From Alligator mississippiensis (lineage: Eukaryota > Chordata > Crocodylia > Alligatoridae): 64,000 nucleotides of DNA. This document shows positions 11,691-23,730 of this stretch, in pieces. Position 1 is the first letter of the stretch; each line of letters opens with the position of its first letter. Below the pieces are notes generated by a model that worked only from the letters and a program-made list of their open reading frames with translations, searched no databases and was not told the DNA's origin. The position numbers and the translations under genes were made by a program. The stretch covers positions 4,470,001-4,534,000 of the forward strand of contig NC_081828.1 in NCBI RefSeq assembly GCF_030867095.1, in the 5' to 3' direction.

Positions 11691-11850
11691 CATTGTTCTT
11701 CACTCCAGAGGTGGAAATGACCCTCTCTTCTTTTTAATGGTCTTGATGTTCCACTGATCAAGCTAATCTTTTTAGGGCAATTTCACTGTCTGCTAGTTGC
11801 TCTCCTCCTATTTCACAGCCTTGGAAACTAGCTCTTTTCAAAATCATAGC
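11691..11850 (+). repeat. Relic of CYP4 intron-1 sequence
   Basis: This block matches 31990-32120, inside intron 1 of the intact CYP4 gene. Shared segments include ccctctc, ctttttaat, tcttgatgtt, gtctg and ctatttca in the same order. It lies upstream of an exon-2 relic, as its partner lies upstream of real exon 2. That supports a duplicated gene unit. Confidence 0.6.
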
Positions 11851-12528
11851 TCCACCCCTGAAGAGCAGTATGCAGCAACAGCTAGGGTTTCAGCTTTAGT
11901 TAAGCAGGAAAGGGAGGGTGAGAGAACTGAAAATTAAGCTCTAACCTTGCTCTATGCAGCTGTAGCTTTGGAATTTTTTTTCATTCTGCCTTTCAGAAAT
12001 AAGGTACGTATTATAATCCAGGACATGGTGTATGTGAGAAAATATGGTAACTTGATGGGGCAGATATATGGCAGGTGACATCAGCTGGAAATGTGGCCCT
12101 AAATGGTTATATGAAATGGAGGCCAGGTGTGCTATGAGGAAGGACTTGTGTTGAGAGCTGCAACCCAACCTGGGGTTCGATGGGATGGGTGAGGAAATAT
12201 AAAAAGAGGCAGAATTAGGGGTAATTTCTGATTAGAATCAGACAGTAAAGAAGCAAAAGGATGACTGAAAGGACAAGGGCTTACTCTGTGCTTAATTGCT
12301 TGGCCTGGTCCACGCGTTTAGCTTCTTCACCTATATTCGCGGTTCTTTAAACTGCCTATTATTGGATAGGGGTCATTGGGCTCAAAAAATGCACTCCTCC
12401 CTGGGCTCCCTATTCATGTCTGACCTTGTTATCTTCACTGAATCCTTCTGTAGCCAGATGATTCCCCGTTGTGAGCATGCTGCTAACTATTTATTTTGAA
12501 CTATGTCTACCTTTGATTCAGACGGCAG

Positions 12529-12665
12529 CTACAGCAGGAGAAAGGATTGTACAATGAGTAATGTGGGCAAAGAAACACCCACAACATCACCCAAGGCAGT
12601 TTGGATATTTCTTTTCCTGGCCATCACCCACTCTAATTAGGCCAAGACTGTATACAGCAGACAAG
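12529..12665 (+). pseudogene. CYP4 exon-2 relic, upstream copy
   Basis: This is a decayed copy of CYP4 exon 2 (compare 34228-34369). The 5' AG acceptor is still present. Recognisable shared stretches include a tgggca/aagaaa region, a ttttcctggccatcac region matching the codons around FLNIN, and the end tatacagcag. The donor GT has become CT and the frame is broken. The preceding 200 bases also match intron-1 sequence upstream of real exon 2 (ctcctccctgggc). No exon 1 or exons 3-12 of this copy were found. Confidence 0.75.
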
Positions 12666-13022
12666 CTAAAGACGCTGCATTGTACAGCTCCATGAGCATA
12701 ACGTGAGCAGTCCATAGTACTTAATGCCACAAAGAGGTGGGAGATACCACCACTGTGTGCTATCATTTGGAAACTGGAGGTGCCCAAAATGTTTTTTTTT
12801 AATTAAAGTGAACTGAAAAGCCAATGTTTAAGTACAATTTCCAAATGCAAAAATCACATCAGTACTTGCAATGTGGAAGCAAACTTCCTTTTTAGTTTAT
12901 TTTAAATGTATAGACAATGATGCTTCTGAATTTGAAGAGCAATTAATATTTTCACATACACTTATTTCCATGGCTAAGAATCACCTCCATTGCTCCCTGT
13001 CTCCTTCTCCCTCCATCTACAC
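12666..13022. other. Stretch without a recognised gene
   Basis: This lies between the exon-2 relic and an old CR1. Nothing is recognised. Confidence 0.5.
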
Positions 13023-13930
13023 AGCCTGTCACCTTGTAGAAAGAAATCAGGTTGGTCAGGATGACTTGGCTCTTAGTAAATCCAGGCTGGCTCTTCCTCA
13101 TCAACAGGAATCCTGGTTTTCTCTGATTTAAAAAAAATCCCCAATTTTTGGTAAAAATAAAGTAACTGCAAATCCACATTTTTCATGAATAAATGAAACA
13201 CCACTAATGTCTATATATTAGGAGGAGAGCAACTAGATATATCTATATATTAGTGGCGTTTCATTTAAATCATGGAAAATGTAGATTTGGGATTACTTTA
13301 TTTTACTGACAACTGGGGATTTTTTTTTTAAATCAGTGAAAATCAGGATCCCTGCTCATCACTTTGTTCTCTAGGTGTTTCACAATAGATTCCTTGAGGA
13401 TCTGCCCAGGATCCTTCCAGGTATGAGGTCAGGCTGACTGATCTGTAGTTCACTAGATCCTCTTTCTTCCCTTTCTTAAAGATCAGCACTATATATGCCC
13501 TTCTCCAGTCTTTTAAGATTTCACCCAACTTCCGTGAGTTCTCAAAAAGAATAGCCAATTATCCTGAAATTATCTCAGCCAATTCCTTCAATACCCTTGG
13601 GTGCACCTCATCTGACCCTACTTAGTGAAAGGATGTTGCTTCTCCAAGTGATCCCTAGCCTGTTCTGCATATTCTGCATTAGGCTGTTTGTTCCTTTCCT
13701 ATCTTTGCAGCCAGCTGCACTTGTCATCTAATAGTTGCCCCTATTTGTGAAGCCTGAAAGTAAGAAAGTCATTAAATACTTCAGCCTTCTCTGCATAATC
13801 TATAAGGGATCTACTGTTTCCTTGTTCTTCTTCTGGCTTTTGACATACTGGCAGATCCCTTTTGTTGCCTTTTATGTTCCTTGGTAGCGCATCTCAAATT
13901 GTGTCTTGGCCTTCCGTGCAGGAACATATC
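13023..13930 (-). mobile_element. Old CR1 fragment, split by a hAT element
   Basis: On the minus strand, 13558-13355 encodes a reverse-transcriptase piece (residues such as VLIFKKGKKEDLVNYR). 13104-13023 encodes the next segment (LTNLISFY). Sequence up to about 13930 corresponds to the region upstream of the RT core. The two RT parts are separated by a 250-base palindromic insertion at 13105-13354. The copy is diverged, with stops and frameshifts, and lacks the CR1 3' tail. Confidence 0.75.
13105..13354. mobile_element. Palindromic hAT-type MITE inside CR1
   Basis: The 250-base unit is an imperfect palindrome. Its left end reads caggaatcctggttttc, and its right end is the inverted match (caggatccctg at the edge). 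The arms continue through aaatcccc / gggattt and the aatgaaac / gtttcatt runs to a centre near 13230. The 8 bases before it (ctcatcaa, 13097-13104) and after it (ctcatcac, 13355-13362) match at 7 of 8 positions, as expected of a hAT target duplication. The host CR1 reading resumes across the junction. Confidence 0.8.
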
Positions 13931-15049
13931 TTTATAATTGAAGAACCGTAGATTAAAATCAGTCCCAAAATTTGGCCCTTAGTGTCATTTCATTTTGTTT
14001 TCCACATGTGAAATATGTTGACTTACCGCATCTACCTGGAAAACCACTCAGATCTCAACAGAGACTTTGGGTCAGATTTTATTCCACCTCTTGGGTGCAT
14101 AGGGGGGCTTAGACACCCTAACTTCAATTTGATTTCACTCTTCCCTGTAAAACCATTGAAGAAAAGCTGGATGGGTCCTTCTCCTAACTTCTTTATTAAA
14201 ACTCAGTCTCAGGATGGCGGTGTGTGACAAAAGTAGTTGTATGGATGGATTTTCAGAACTTGAATACAGCTGAAGTCCTGGATCCCTAAGTCCACTTAAA
14301 TGCATGTATTAAGTGGAATCAAATCTACCCCGTCTTTACTTTGAGTTATCTACACACAAACTGATAGTTTTCAAGTTAGCCTAGTATGAGGGAAAGTGGC
14401 CACCCTGTGAAATCTCTAATTTCTAAGACATTAGAAATCTCTATTTCTTAGCCCAACGTGGCTATAACATATATCCCTGACACACTGTGGTATAACACTC
14501 AACTGACACAGAGTGCATGCGATAGCCATTAGCAAGTGCTCTCCTGAGCTGCAGCTTAAAGCTTCTTAGGGCCTGGCTAAGTCAAAGTTAAAGAGACTCT
14601 ATGGTCAAATTACAGGGTCAAGTATAGATGTAAGTTCAGAATGATGCTCAAATGTTAACATTAATTACCCCTGAAGAGAAGCGATTTCTTCAGTTACAGA
14701 AACATCTGCTAACCTTCAGCTACTAACCCATTTGGTGTCACTGGCAACCACAGGCAACATCATCACGTCTATCCTTTTTCTCTACAGCAGATAAGCATTC
14801 ATTTAGTTTGAATATCCTGTATCTTAAGCTCAAAAGTTTCTACAGTTTTCCTAATTTCCAGCTATTTACTTTTTCATGGATTACCTCTTTTCTACCTTGG
14901 AGAACTCAACTACAGTAGAGTCTCCCTTACTTATCTTTGCATTATTTCCCCCTTGTTTCCCCCCGCTTCCTTCCCTTCTCTACCCATTTTTTCCTAATAT
15001 CTGTTGATTTACATTCTCACTGACCTTCTGTCATACTTTTAGCTTCTTT
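13931..15049. other. Stretch without a recognised gene
   Basis: No coding sequence is seen. A small local duplication (aatctctaatttct / gaaatctctatttct) lies at about 14409-14450. Nothing else is recognised. Confidence 0.5.
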
Positions 15050-15880
15050 GATTCATAGATATTAGGTTTGGTAGGGACCTCATCAGATTGTCGGATCCAG
15101 CCCCCTGCCCCAGGGGCAGGAAGTCAGCCGGGGTCAAAGGATCCCAAGCAAGATAAACATCCGAATATTTCTTAAAATTTTCTAGAGTAGGTGCTTGCAC
15201 CACCTCTGGGGGGAGTCTATTGCAGGCTTTGGGGGTTCAGACAGTAAAGAAGTTTTTCCTTATGTCCAGCCTAAAACGGTCTTGCAGGAGTTTGTGAGCT
15301 TCGGACCTTGTCATCCCCTAGGGAGCTCTGGAGAACAGGTGTTCCTCCAGATCCTGATGTACACCCCTTAGATACTTATAAACTGCTACCATGTCACCCC
15401 TGAGCCTGCGCTTCTCCAGGCTGAAGAGTCCCATAGCTCACAGCCTCTCTTCATAAGGCCTGTTCTCTTGCCCTCTGATCATGCATGTGGCTCTCCTCTG
15501 GACTCTTCCAAACTTCTCCATGTCCTTCCTAAATTGTGGAGCCCAGAACAGGATGCAGTACTCCAGCTGCGACCTCACCAAGGCCAAGTACAGTGGGAAG
15601 ATGGCATCCTGGGTCATGCTTGAGATGCGTCGGTAAATGCAAGCCAGAGATTTGTTCACTTTGCTGGCTGCAGTATCACATTGGTGGCTCGTATTCATCT
15701 TGTGGTAAATCACGACCTCAAAGTCTCTTTTGGTCACGGTGCTAGTGAGTGTAGCATTGCTAAGCCTGTAAGTATGATGTGAGGTTTTTTTCCCCCCAGG
15801 GGAAGCACCTTGTATTTCTCCATATTGAATGCCACTATCACCCTGTGGGGTCAGGCCAACACTCAGGATCCCAATATCGT
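15050..15880 (-). mobile_element. CR1 3' fragment
   Basis: The minus strand carries the C-terminal part of the CR1 reverse transcriptase, including YLALVRSQLEYCILFWAPQF at 15645-15540. The 3' UTR follows, ending at the gattcatagat tail near 15050. A GTACAACT-type end is absent, so the 5' limit is set by loss of similarity at about 15880. Stops and frameshifts show it is dead. Confidence 0.85.
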
Positions 15881-17118
15881 TCTGTTAGACAGGAGGGTGT
15901 GGTGTACAATTGCACATGCACACACCCAACAATCAATTAGGTGCATATAAATACACTAGGCACATGCACCCACACGAGGCACACACACACTCTAGTTGCA
16001 TATACCCCCAAAATTACCAGCTTAGGCATATGCAGACCTATCCCCAATTCAAGCACCTATACACTATACACACCAAAAGTTAGACAAAAATCAATTATCA
16101 ATACCCGCACTCAATACACATACGTGGTCACTAATTCGTATATCATGCACATGATGACATATATATGTATATGCACCAGTACACACACAGACCACCCACC
16201 TACACATACACACAGGTGAGTTCCTAACTTGGATGGTATGGTGTGGGTACATGTGTGTTTGGGATACTTGGGATACTGGGGGTGGGGGGGGAAGGTTAAG
16301 GTGAGAGAGAGAGTTAAAATATAGGGAGTGAAAGTTGCCAGAACTGGGATTAGAACAGGTAGACTGGAGAGAAGCTGGCTGAGGATCTGAGGCTTGGAGA
16401 TACTTTAGGTTAATTGACCTGAATTGAATAAAGCACAACGCCAAAAGCCTGCAGACATGGGGAGTGATGCCGGAGCTACAGGGGAGCCAAAAAGGTAAGC
16501 AGGGAGAGGGAAACTGGGACCGGGGCTAGAGGGGAGGTAGAGAGGGTGTGGAGGGAACTGGGAGGTTGCTAGAGAACCAGGGGTGCTAGAGAGGGACTGC
16601 CGGGGATCTCAGAAAGCTATGGTGGGGAGGGACTGCCGGTTCTAGGAGCTGGAGAAGGGCCCCAGCTGCTTGGAAAACTGTGGGGCAGCCTGGAGGAGCT
16701 GCGGGGAAGTCGGTGGCAAGCCAGAGGACTGCGGAGGAGAGGGAGTGACTAGAGAGGGTGTGGGTAAAGCCAGAGGAGAGAGGGGGCAGGAAAGGTTGGG
16801 AAGAGAAGGCAGAGAGAGATAGGGAGCAGGGAGAGGGCAGGAGGCCAAAAGGAGTGGGGCCAGGAGGCTGAAAGCAGCAGAAATGGCAGGAAGGAGGCAG
16901 TGGACAGCGGAAGCAGGGCCAGGAAGCTAAAGGTGGCAGAAAAGGGGAGCTGGAAGTGAGACGAGATAGGGAAATGAAGGTGGGGTGGGGCTGGAGCTGA
17001 GAGAGAGGCTGGAATTTAAAATAGGGACAGGAGTTCAGTAAAACAAGATCCAACTCGGGGTTGCAAATGACAGTGGTTTTATTGAACTGGGGAGATGGTG
17101 ACACAATATTTTATTGGT
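15881..17118. other. CA-rich then purine-rich stretch, no gene
   Basis: 15900-16215 is rich in CA and CACA runs. From about 16440 to 17020 the + strand is strongly purine-biased (GGAGAGGG-, GGCAGGAAG-type motifs), with locally repeated words such as gccaggaggctgaaagcag / gccaggaagctaaaggtgg. The minus-strand open frames here are proline/serine-rich shadows of that bias, not genes. It could be part of an unclassified repeat extending to about 17780. Confidence 0.45.
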
Positions 17119-17119
17119 T

Positions 17120-17172
<53 letters not shown>
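17119..17172. repeat. (CA)n microsatellite
   Basis: This is an uninterrupted CA dinucleotide run of about 26 units. Confidence 0.95.
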
Positions 17173-18106
17173 AAGTAGGGGTTAAAGAGGCTTGGTGCAG
17201 GGGCTGAAGTCCAGAAGGAGAGAGAGAGTCCAAGTTGTAGAAGAAAGTATGTGGGTGATATCTACCTATCCCAGACTGAAGGTTGATCCTTGATGGCCAG
17301 TCGGGGTCTCCTTCAGCTTGGCGTTGTCCGGAGCGGGTCTCAGGCAGGGCCTCTGGGATGGATAGGCGATGTGACGTGGAGCTGGTCTGGTCCGGATGGA
17401 AAACGGCATTCCCAAGGAGTCAGTCTTCACTACCCATTTTTTCTGGGGCAGACTACCTATGATCTCCAATGGGGAGGGCATGTCCAGAGGGTTCCAGGTG
17501 TTCTTACTGAGCATGCGCAGCCTTGGCACAATGGTGGGCTGCCTCATCTTTTGTTTCTTGAATGATGAGGGTGGTTCCAAGGGCTGGGTTATTGGTCCAG
17601 GTATTGGTTTTGATGGTTCGGTCATTCAGAGGAAGGTACCTACTGCCGTTGTCTCTCAAGCACCCTCATTCATCCCCATTCATTCAGGAACCAAGTTACA
17701 TAGGAGAAGTGGGTATGAGTCATAGGTTACACAACAGGGCATGGGGACAAGATGGAGACTTGACAAACAAAATGGAAACTTGACATGACTTATGCTAACT
17801 TACATATGTAGGCATAAATCATATAGTATCAGTAAAACAGTAATATAGAACAGTAAAAATCAATAAACATAATAATTATACAATATAAGGAAGGAGAAAA
17901 AAAACCAAATACAACTTGCTACCGAAATAAAATGTTGATGCTTATCTTTTGTCTTAGCTCAAAGTCTTAGCTCATTATACTTATCTCTAGGGAATAGAGA
18001 GGGAGAGAAAAAGTCAGAAATAGTTGGGGAAGAGAAGGGAATGCATATCTATATATATATATATAAAAAAAAAAAAAGAAAGAAGAAAAACTGGGGGTTA
18101 TGTTAC
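17173..18106. other. Stretch without a recognised gene
   Basis: No coding signal is seen. It ends in a (TA)n run at about 18047-18064 followed by an A-rich run, which borders the CR1 that begins at 18107. Confidence 0.5.
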
Positions 18107-19377
18107 ACCACCAGGTTTTCATCTGTCCACCTTGCAAGCCTGTTGTGGTCAGCCTGGATTACCAGCCTGTCCTCAAGTGTGGACACTCTTCCCCAAAGTT
18201 TGGTGTTGTCAGCGAACTTGGCCAGTCTGCTTCTGGCACCAGAGTCCAGATCATTTATAAAGACATTAAAGAGTACAGATCTGAGAATAGAGCCTTGGGG
18301 GCAGCACTGATCATGGAGCGCCATGTTGATTTGGGGTTCCATCAACTACCACTCTCTGGGTCCCACCTCGGAGCCAGTTCCCCAGCCACTGGACTGTGGT
18401 GTAGTCGAGGCTGCAGTTGTCCAATTTTTCCATGAGAACATCATGGGACACCAGGTCAAAGGCTTTTTTAAAGTCCAAATATATGACATCAACCGCTTCC
18501 CTTTTGTCCAGGTGATATGTCACCTGGTCACAGAAGGAAATGTGATTCGTCAAGCAAGACCTACTCACAAGAAGCCCATGCTTGCTATCTCTCAGGATGG
18601 TGCCTTCTGTTAGCCTGTCAAGAATGGTTTCTTTGATCATTTTTTCCAAGATCTTCCCAGAGGTTGAGGTCAAACCGATTGAGCTGTAGTTTCCCTGATC
18701 TTCTTTCCTCCCTTTCTTGAAGATAGGCTCCACAGTGCCCCTCTTCCAATCTCCAGATACTTCACCCAAGTGAACGAGCTCTCAAATATCCTTGCCAGTG
18801 GCTGCGCTGATGTCTACCAGTTCCTTTAGTACTCTTGGGTACAGTCTATCTGGACCAGCTGATTTGTGGGTGTCCAGCCAAGATGCTCCCTCACAAGATC
18901 TATGCTAGTGGTGGGCATATATTTACCCTCATCCTGGTCATCCTGTATCATGTTAGGCAGGGTGGTCCCTCTGGGCTGGTGAATTACTGACATAAAGTAA
19001 TCGTTAAGCAAATTGGCTTTTTCCTGGGTGACGATTGTAAGCTGCCCCAATTGGTTTAGCAGAGGTCCAGTGTTGCTCTTGTTTTTCTTCTGACTCCCCA
19101 CACATATCTGAAGAAGGACTTTTTATTGTCCTTGATTCATGCAGCCAGTTTGAGTTCAGTTGCAGCCTTGGCTTTCCTACTTTGCTCCCTACAGGTGCGG
19201 ATCAGTGCAGAATACTCCTCCTTAGTGGTCTTTCCTGTCTTCCATCCTTTGTAAGCCGCTCTTTTTAAATGTAGGAAGTCCGTGAGTTCCCCGTTGAGCC
19301 AAGGGGGTTGCTGAGCCCATTTAACACCTCTCCTATGGGTTGGGATGGTCTTCCCTTGTGCTTCTAGGATTGCTCCC

Positions 19378-20287
19378 TGTAACAGGGGGTCTAATGGGGA
19401 GCTGATTTTCCCTTGGCCTGCCCACCTGTTTCTGGGCCAACCACCTGCCTTCTCACCTGCCACACCTTGTTGTCAATTAATTAATTATCTTATTTAGGTG
19501 GGAGGCTGTCCCGATGCCAGGGGGCACTATCTGTGGCTCTGTTCCTCCCCTATACTGCAGCCCAAGTCTCACAGATGGTATTTATAAATTCCTCTCTCTG
19601 TTGGGGTCTCAGCTGCTGTGGGCTTACTCCCCTTCTCTCTAGCTAGGCCTGTCAGCCACAAAAAAACCCAACCCACTAATCGGGGCTTGGCTCCAAGGCT
19701 CTAGCACTCAAAACTCTCTTGGGCTTCTGTGCCCTCTCTGGCACTAGGGTCTGCTCACCCCAAATACTGTGCCCTCCCTGGCACTGGGGTCCACTCGCCC
19801 TGAATACTATGCTTTCTCTGGTGCTGGGGTCTGCTTGCCCTGAATACTGTGCCCTCTCTGGCACTGGGGTCCCCCCACTGCAGCGGGCCCCCAATGAGGC
19901 CTCATCCTTCCCCAAATAGCCACAGCCCGGTCCTCCGGAATTATTAACATTCAACACAAAACACAGGCTTTTGCGGCCAAAAATGATAATAAAAAAAATA
20001 GGAGAGGCAACATGCCTGCTTACTTTAGGTGATCATGTCCTTTGGCTCACAGCATGGCATATTCTTCCAGATAAGGCTGCGGCTGTGGCACCATGGTCAT
20101 TGGGAGTCCCCTTCTCTGCTGTCTCCACTCACTGTTTATAGGGGTCTAGCCTTCCCCTTCCTGTCACCTGACTGGTGGGCAGGCCTGAGCCTTAACCCCT
20201 ACCTGACTGGCTGGCCGTGACTGGAAGGTTCTAGATTTAAAGGGACCACCCTGTCTCTTGGTAACAGGGCTAGGGTTCCCTGTTACA
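19378..20287. mobile_element. Solo LTR inserted in CR1, 5-base target duplication
   Basis: The 910-base element starts tgtaacaggg and ends ccctgttaca, a perfect 10-base inverted repeat with the TG...CA ends of an LTR. It is flanked on both sides by ctccc (19373-19377 and 20288-20292), an exact 5-base target duplication. No internal retroelement genes are present, so it is a solo LTR left by recombination. It contains 40-base tandem repeats at 19731-19875. Its orientation could not be fixed. Confidence 0.85.
19731..19875. repeat. 40-base tandem repeat within the LTR, about 3.6 copies
   Basis: Units start at 19731, 19771, 19811 and 19851. Each begins like gccctctctggcactggggt and ends ccctgaatactgt, with few substitutions. 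Confidence 0.9.
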
Positions 20288-21369
20288 CTCCCTTAAGGAA
20301 CAAGCAGTCATCATGAACTCCCCTCCTTGTCAAATCATGGCCTCTCAAGGCTTCAAGAACAAGCCTCCTGAACTTATGAAAGTTGGGTTTCCTAAAGTTG
20401 AGGACACTGCATTGCTGGCTGACTTGCCAGCTTTGGGATGGATAGCAAAAGCGATCATCTCATGGTCACTGTCACCCCGCTGCCTGTCAATTCTTAGATT
20501 GCTGATTAGATCATCTCCTTTGGCCAGTACCAGGTCCAGCAGCACCTTACCCCTTTTTGGCCCATAAACTTCTTGAGACAGGTAGAACTCATCCACACAT
20601 TTGAGGAAGATTTGAGACCAATCAGATTTGGCCCGAGTGCTCTTCCTATACGATGTCCAGGTAGTTGAAGTCTCCGATGACAACCACCATGCACCAAGAG
20701 CTTGCAGCCTTGGCCAGTTCCCTGGCAAATTCATGGTCAAGCTTTTGTTTCTGACTTGGAAGTGTGTAGTACACTCCTACCATTATACCCCTTTGCCACA
20801 TTGCCCTCGTATTCTAACACAGAGGGTCTCCAGTCATCCTTCTTGGGTGCCAATCTCAGTTTGTAGGGATGTGTAGCTTTCCTTCACATAGAGAGCTACA
20901 CCCCTGTCTCTTTTTTCAGCATGATCTCTTCTGTACAGGGTATTGCCATTTATACCCATAGTTCAGTCATAGGAGGAGTCCCACCAGCGCTCTGTTATCC
21001 CTATGAGATCATAGTCAATTTTGTTTAGCAGAAGGACCAGTTCCCCCTGTTTATTCCCCAAACTCCTGGCATTAGTGTACAGGCAAGTAAGTATGCCATT
21101 GGAAGCCTTAGGTTTCCTGGCACTCATGGAGAAGCTCTGCTCCTGGGCTGGGGTAGGAGTGGGTTCCCCTGAGCATCCTAACCTGTTGATTTTGTGGTTG
21201 ATGCTTGCTCTGGTGGTTGTCTACCCACCCCCCAGTGAGCTTTGTTTAAAGCCTGATGGAGCAGGTTAGCCATTCTGGCTGAGAACAGCTTCTTCCCCAA
21301 TGGAGTAAGGTGGAGGCCGTTTCTTCCTCCACCCCCACAAATTCCTTGTTCGTCTCAGAACAGCAGAGA

Positions 21370-21505
21370 CTCCCTATGGCTGATGAAGGGTCCTTTTGCC
21401 CCAAAGCTTGCAAACAACTTTTTTCAAGCTACTTGGTTGGTCTAATAAAAGATATCACATCTACCCGAAGAAGCTTGCCTGCCTATGTCCTTAGACAAGC
21501 ATGAC
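21370..21505 (+). repeat. Interspersed repeat with the ttggtctaataaaagatatca core, copy 1
   Basis: It has the same core as copies at 32149-32330, 34440-34570 and (inverted) 50465-50560. The order is gatgaagggt, aagcttgcaaac, ttggtctaataaaagatatc, acatctaccc, then a tgcctatgtcctta end. I do not assign the family with confidence. A non-LTR or Penelope-type 3' region is possible. Confidence 0.6.
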
Positions 21506-22097
21506 TACAACCAAAAACCCTACAATTCCTTTCCAACTTTTCCAGCTTGAACTATAGTTGGCTGGCAATCTCTCCAAGCAAAGCAGAATTTCCTACATTC
21601 TCCATATTCTTGTAAAAAAAATATTCCTTTGAATGTTCTTTAAATTCTATTCCTCCTACTTTGGACTCATTTGAACTTGTTGTCAGATAGTTGATTGGAG
21701 CATTGAATGATGTTGTTGAGAAAGCACATTTCTGGCATAGAACTGACTACTGAAAACAGGCCTCAGTACAACTGGTAAGTCAAACACAGCTATCTCTACC
21801 ATGATAACTGAGAAATTGGGCACGGGAACAGTAACAGCTCTGCTGCTCAGTTCATTGAGTCTAACTGTCATACCAGTCATTTTCCAGCAACAGTCCCCTG
21901 GGCAAAAAGATACCATGGATTGTGGATTAGCCTGTATAGACACTGTCTCTCATTCCATGATAAAACGATGTTTTGAGCTCTCTCTCATTTCATTCACTGG
22001 CCACGGTTTACTCAGTTCAGCTCAGCTCACTGCAAGTCCATTCGTAGCATCGGAAGAAGTAGATGTAGGCGTCACTAGAACATTAATATATATACTG
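21506..22097. other. Stretch without a recognised gene
   Basis: No coding sequence or classifiable repeat is seen. Confidence 0.5.
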
Positions 22098-22712
22098 TTT
22101 ACACAAAGTCTTTGCTAAAGCATTGGCCAGAGTAGGCCTGATCAATGAACCTGACTGATGCATGAACTCCTTACATAAGCAAAACTTGGCATGTGGTTCA
22201 GTTGTGCACATCTGCCAGGAGATGGGAGGAAGAGATGGCTGTACAAGGTGTAGGATACTAGGATGATGAGGATAGAACAGGAACATGCAGATCATGACAT
22301 GGAACAAGCCCATGACAAGGGACAGCTTAAGATATTCAAAACCCTGATGCAATATAATATGTCATTTGTTGCGTTCACTGTGTACAAGCAGAATTAGAAA
22401 TTATGGAAATTTAGTATTGGCCATGGGGAGCCTACGTGGCATTGTGCCAATACCTTCATGTCATGGGTGTACATGCATTAACACCTTGTCTGTCAAAGCA
22501 CAAGCACGTTAGGCCCACATCTTGTAGACAATAAATCTAGTCGAGCTCTTGCCACTGACCTGAGCCTGCGGCTGTTCTTTAAGACAAGATTGGTGTTGGG
22601 ATCTCCTGGCTGTCACTTTTTGCCAGCACCACAGTCCCTGAGACTTCAACACTGACAACACATCAATGGATCACACATCCACACCTGATGGATGAGGACA
22701 GCAACGATGACA
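22098..22712. repeat. Dispersed or duplicated block, copy 2
   Basis: This is the partner of 10685-11290 in the same orientation. It lies about 3.7 kb upstream of CYP4 exon 1. A common reptile repeat tail (gaaagctcatgcctc...gttagtctctaaggtg) follows directly at about 22727-22770. Confidence 0.65.
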
Positions 22713-22770
22713 GTAGGCTGTAGCCTATGAAAGCTCATGCCTCTCTGAATGAGTTAGTCTCTAAGGTGAC

Positions 22771-23513
22771 ACCCATGATGCTTCCTGCCTAGCTTCTAAC
22801 ACAACTAATTGCCTCTCCCAGTTCGGTAATAAAGCATGGTTGTAAACACTTCCCCTGGGGCTGACAGCAGTACTTTCACGCCACACTTCTGAATTTGTGT
22901 TCCAGGTGCTGTTCCCAAGCCCCAATAAAGTAAGAAGTTTGGCAATAACTTTGCAAGCCATCCCTGTAACACGGCTCTTCATTTGCCATGCAAAAGCAAA
23001 GAAGCTAATACCCCTGCAGCAGAGGCCACTGCACTGAGACTAGGGGTGACACTGCCCGTTCAACCGCACCAGCACAGTCAAGGCAGTACAACCCCCGGCA
23101 TTAACAAGCCCTTGTCACTGCCAGCCACAAACGGGGACAGAACCAGGTTTGGTAATGTCCTGCGACCAGTTGGGAGATCTCCAGTGCTCATTTAGAATAT
23201 ATTTAAATATTCAACCTAACAACAGCTTACATCTAGATGAACGGATTGTGATTTCACAGCCATGTCCTTGATATACTAATTAAATGCAGACACATTCAAG
23301 TGACAGCTGGTTTAAAAATCGCTTTGGCCTTTAGGCATGTTTGCTACCTTTCATAAGGAACAGGGTTGATCGGCACTTGAGATCCAGGTCCAGCCCCACC
23401 AAGCTGAACAATCCCTCCAGACCAGCAAGGAAGGCCAGGTCAAGAGCAGGCCTGGTTTGTGTCAGCGTTGCTCTGTGTGGACATCCCATTAACCAAGCCT
23501 CCACACAGGAGGT
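22771..23513. other. Stretch without a recognised gene
   Basis: No coding signal is seen between the repeat tail and the CpG-rich LTR-like element. Confidence 0.5.
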
Positions 23514-23572
23514 TGTCACAACCCAAAGTTGTGATTTTTTGTTTGTGTGTGCGCTTCGGCACCGCTAAATTA

Positions 23573-23730
23573 TTTCCCGCCAAATTTGTCACTTTCTTTG
23601 CACGGTAGAGCTCTCTGCTGCTAGAGAGAGCTCTGGTGCAACGGGGGATTTCCCGCCGGATTGCAGCTTCTTTGCAGTGTGCATCTCTTTCTTGCACTGT
23701 AGTGATACATGTTGCAAAGAAGTTCCCGCC
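23573..23730 (+). promoter_or_regulatory. Three spaced TTCCCGCC motifs (E2F-like)
   Basis: tttcccgcc occurs at 23573-23581 and 23649-23657, and ttcccgcc at 23723-23730, about 75 bases apart. Each of the first two is followed by a ctttctttgcac-like stretch, so the unit is a repeated enhancer-like module. TTTCCCGC matches the E2F site consensus. Function is inferred only. Confidence 0.5.

Larger units (their letters stand above)
18107..21345 (-). mobile_element. CR1 element split by a solo LTR
   Basis: The minus strand carries CR1 ORF2 in order. 21300-20293 encodes the endonuclease (SYRKSTRAKSDW, DLVLAKGDD and GDSDHEMIAF regions). 19372-18107 encodes the linker and reverse transcriptase (motif A DFKKAFDLVSH at about 18480-18448, and KFADNTKLWG where FADD is expected). 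About 21345-21240 corresponds to the end of ORF1. A 910-base LTR (19378-20287) sits in between, and the CR1 sequence KGAILEA reads across the junction when the LTR is set aside. The motif C reads FADN, so a catalytic aspartate is lost. Frameshifts are also present. Confidence 0.85.

Noticed and set aside
16586..17104. 172-codon Pro/Ser/Leu-rich minus-strand frame
   Set aside because: Antisense of a purine-rich low-complexity stretch; no domain or splice structure.
19731..19875. CRISPR-like array (40-base repeats)
   Set aside because: The repeats are directly adjacent with no unique spacers, are degenerate, and lie in an LTR of a vertebrate genome.
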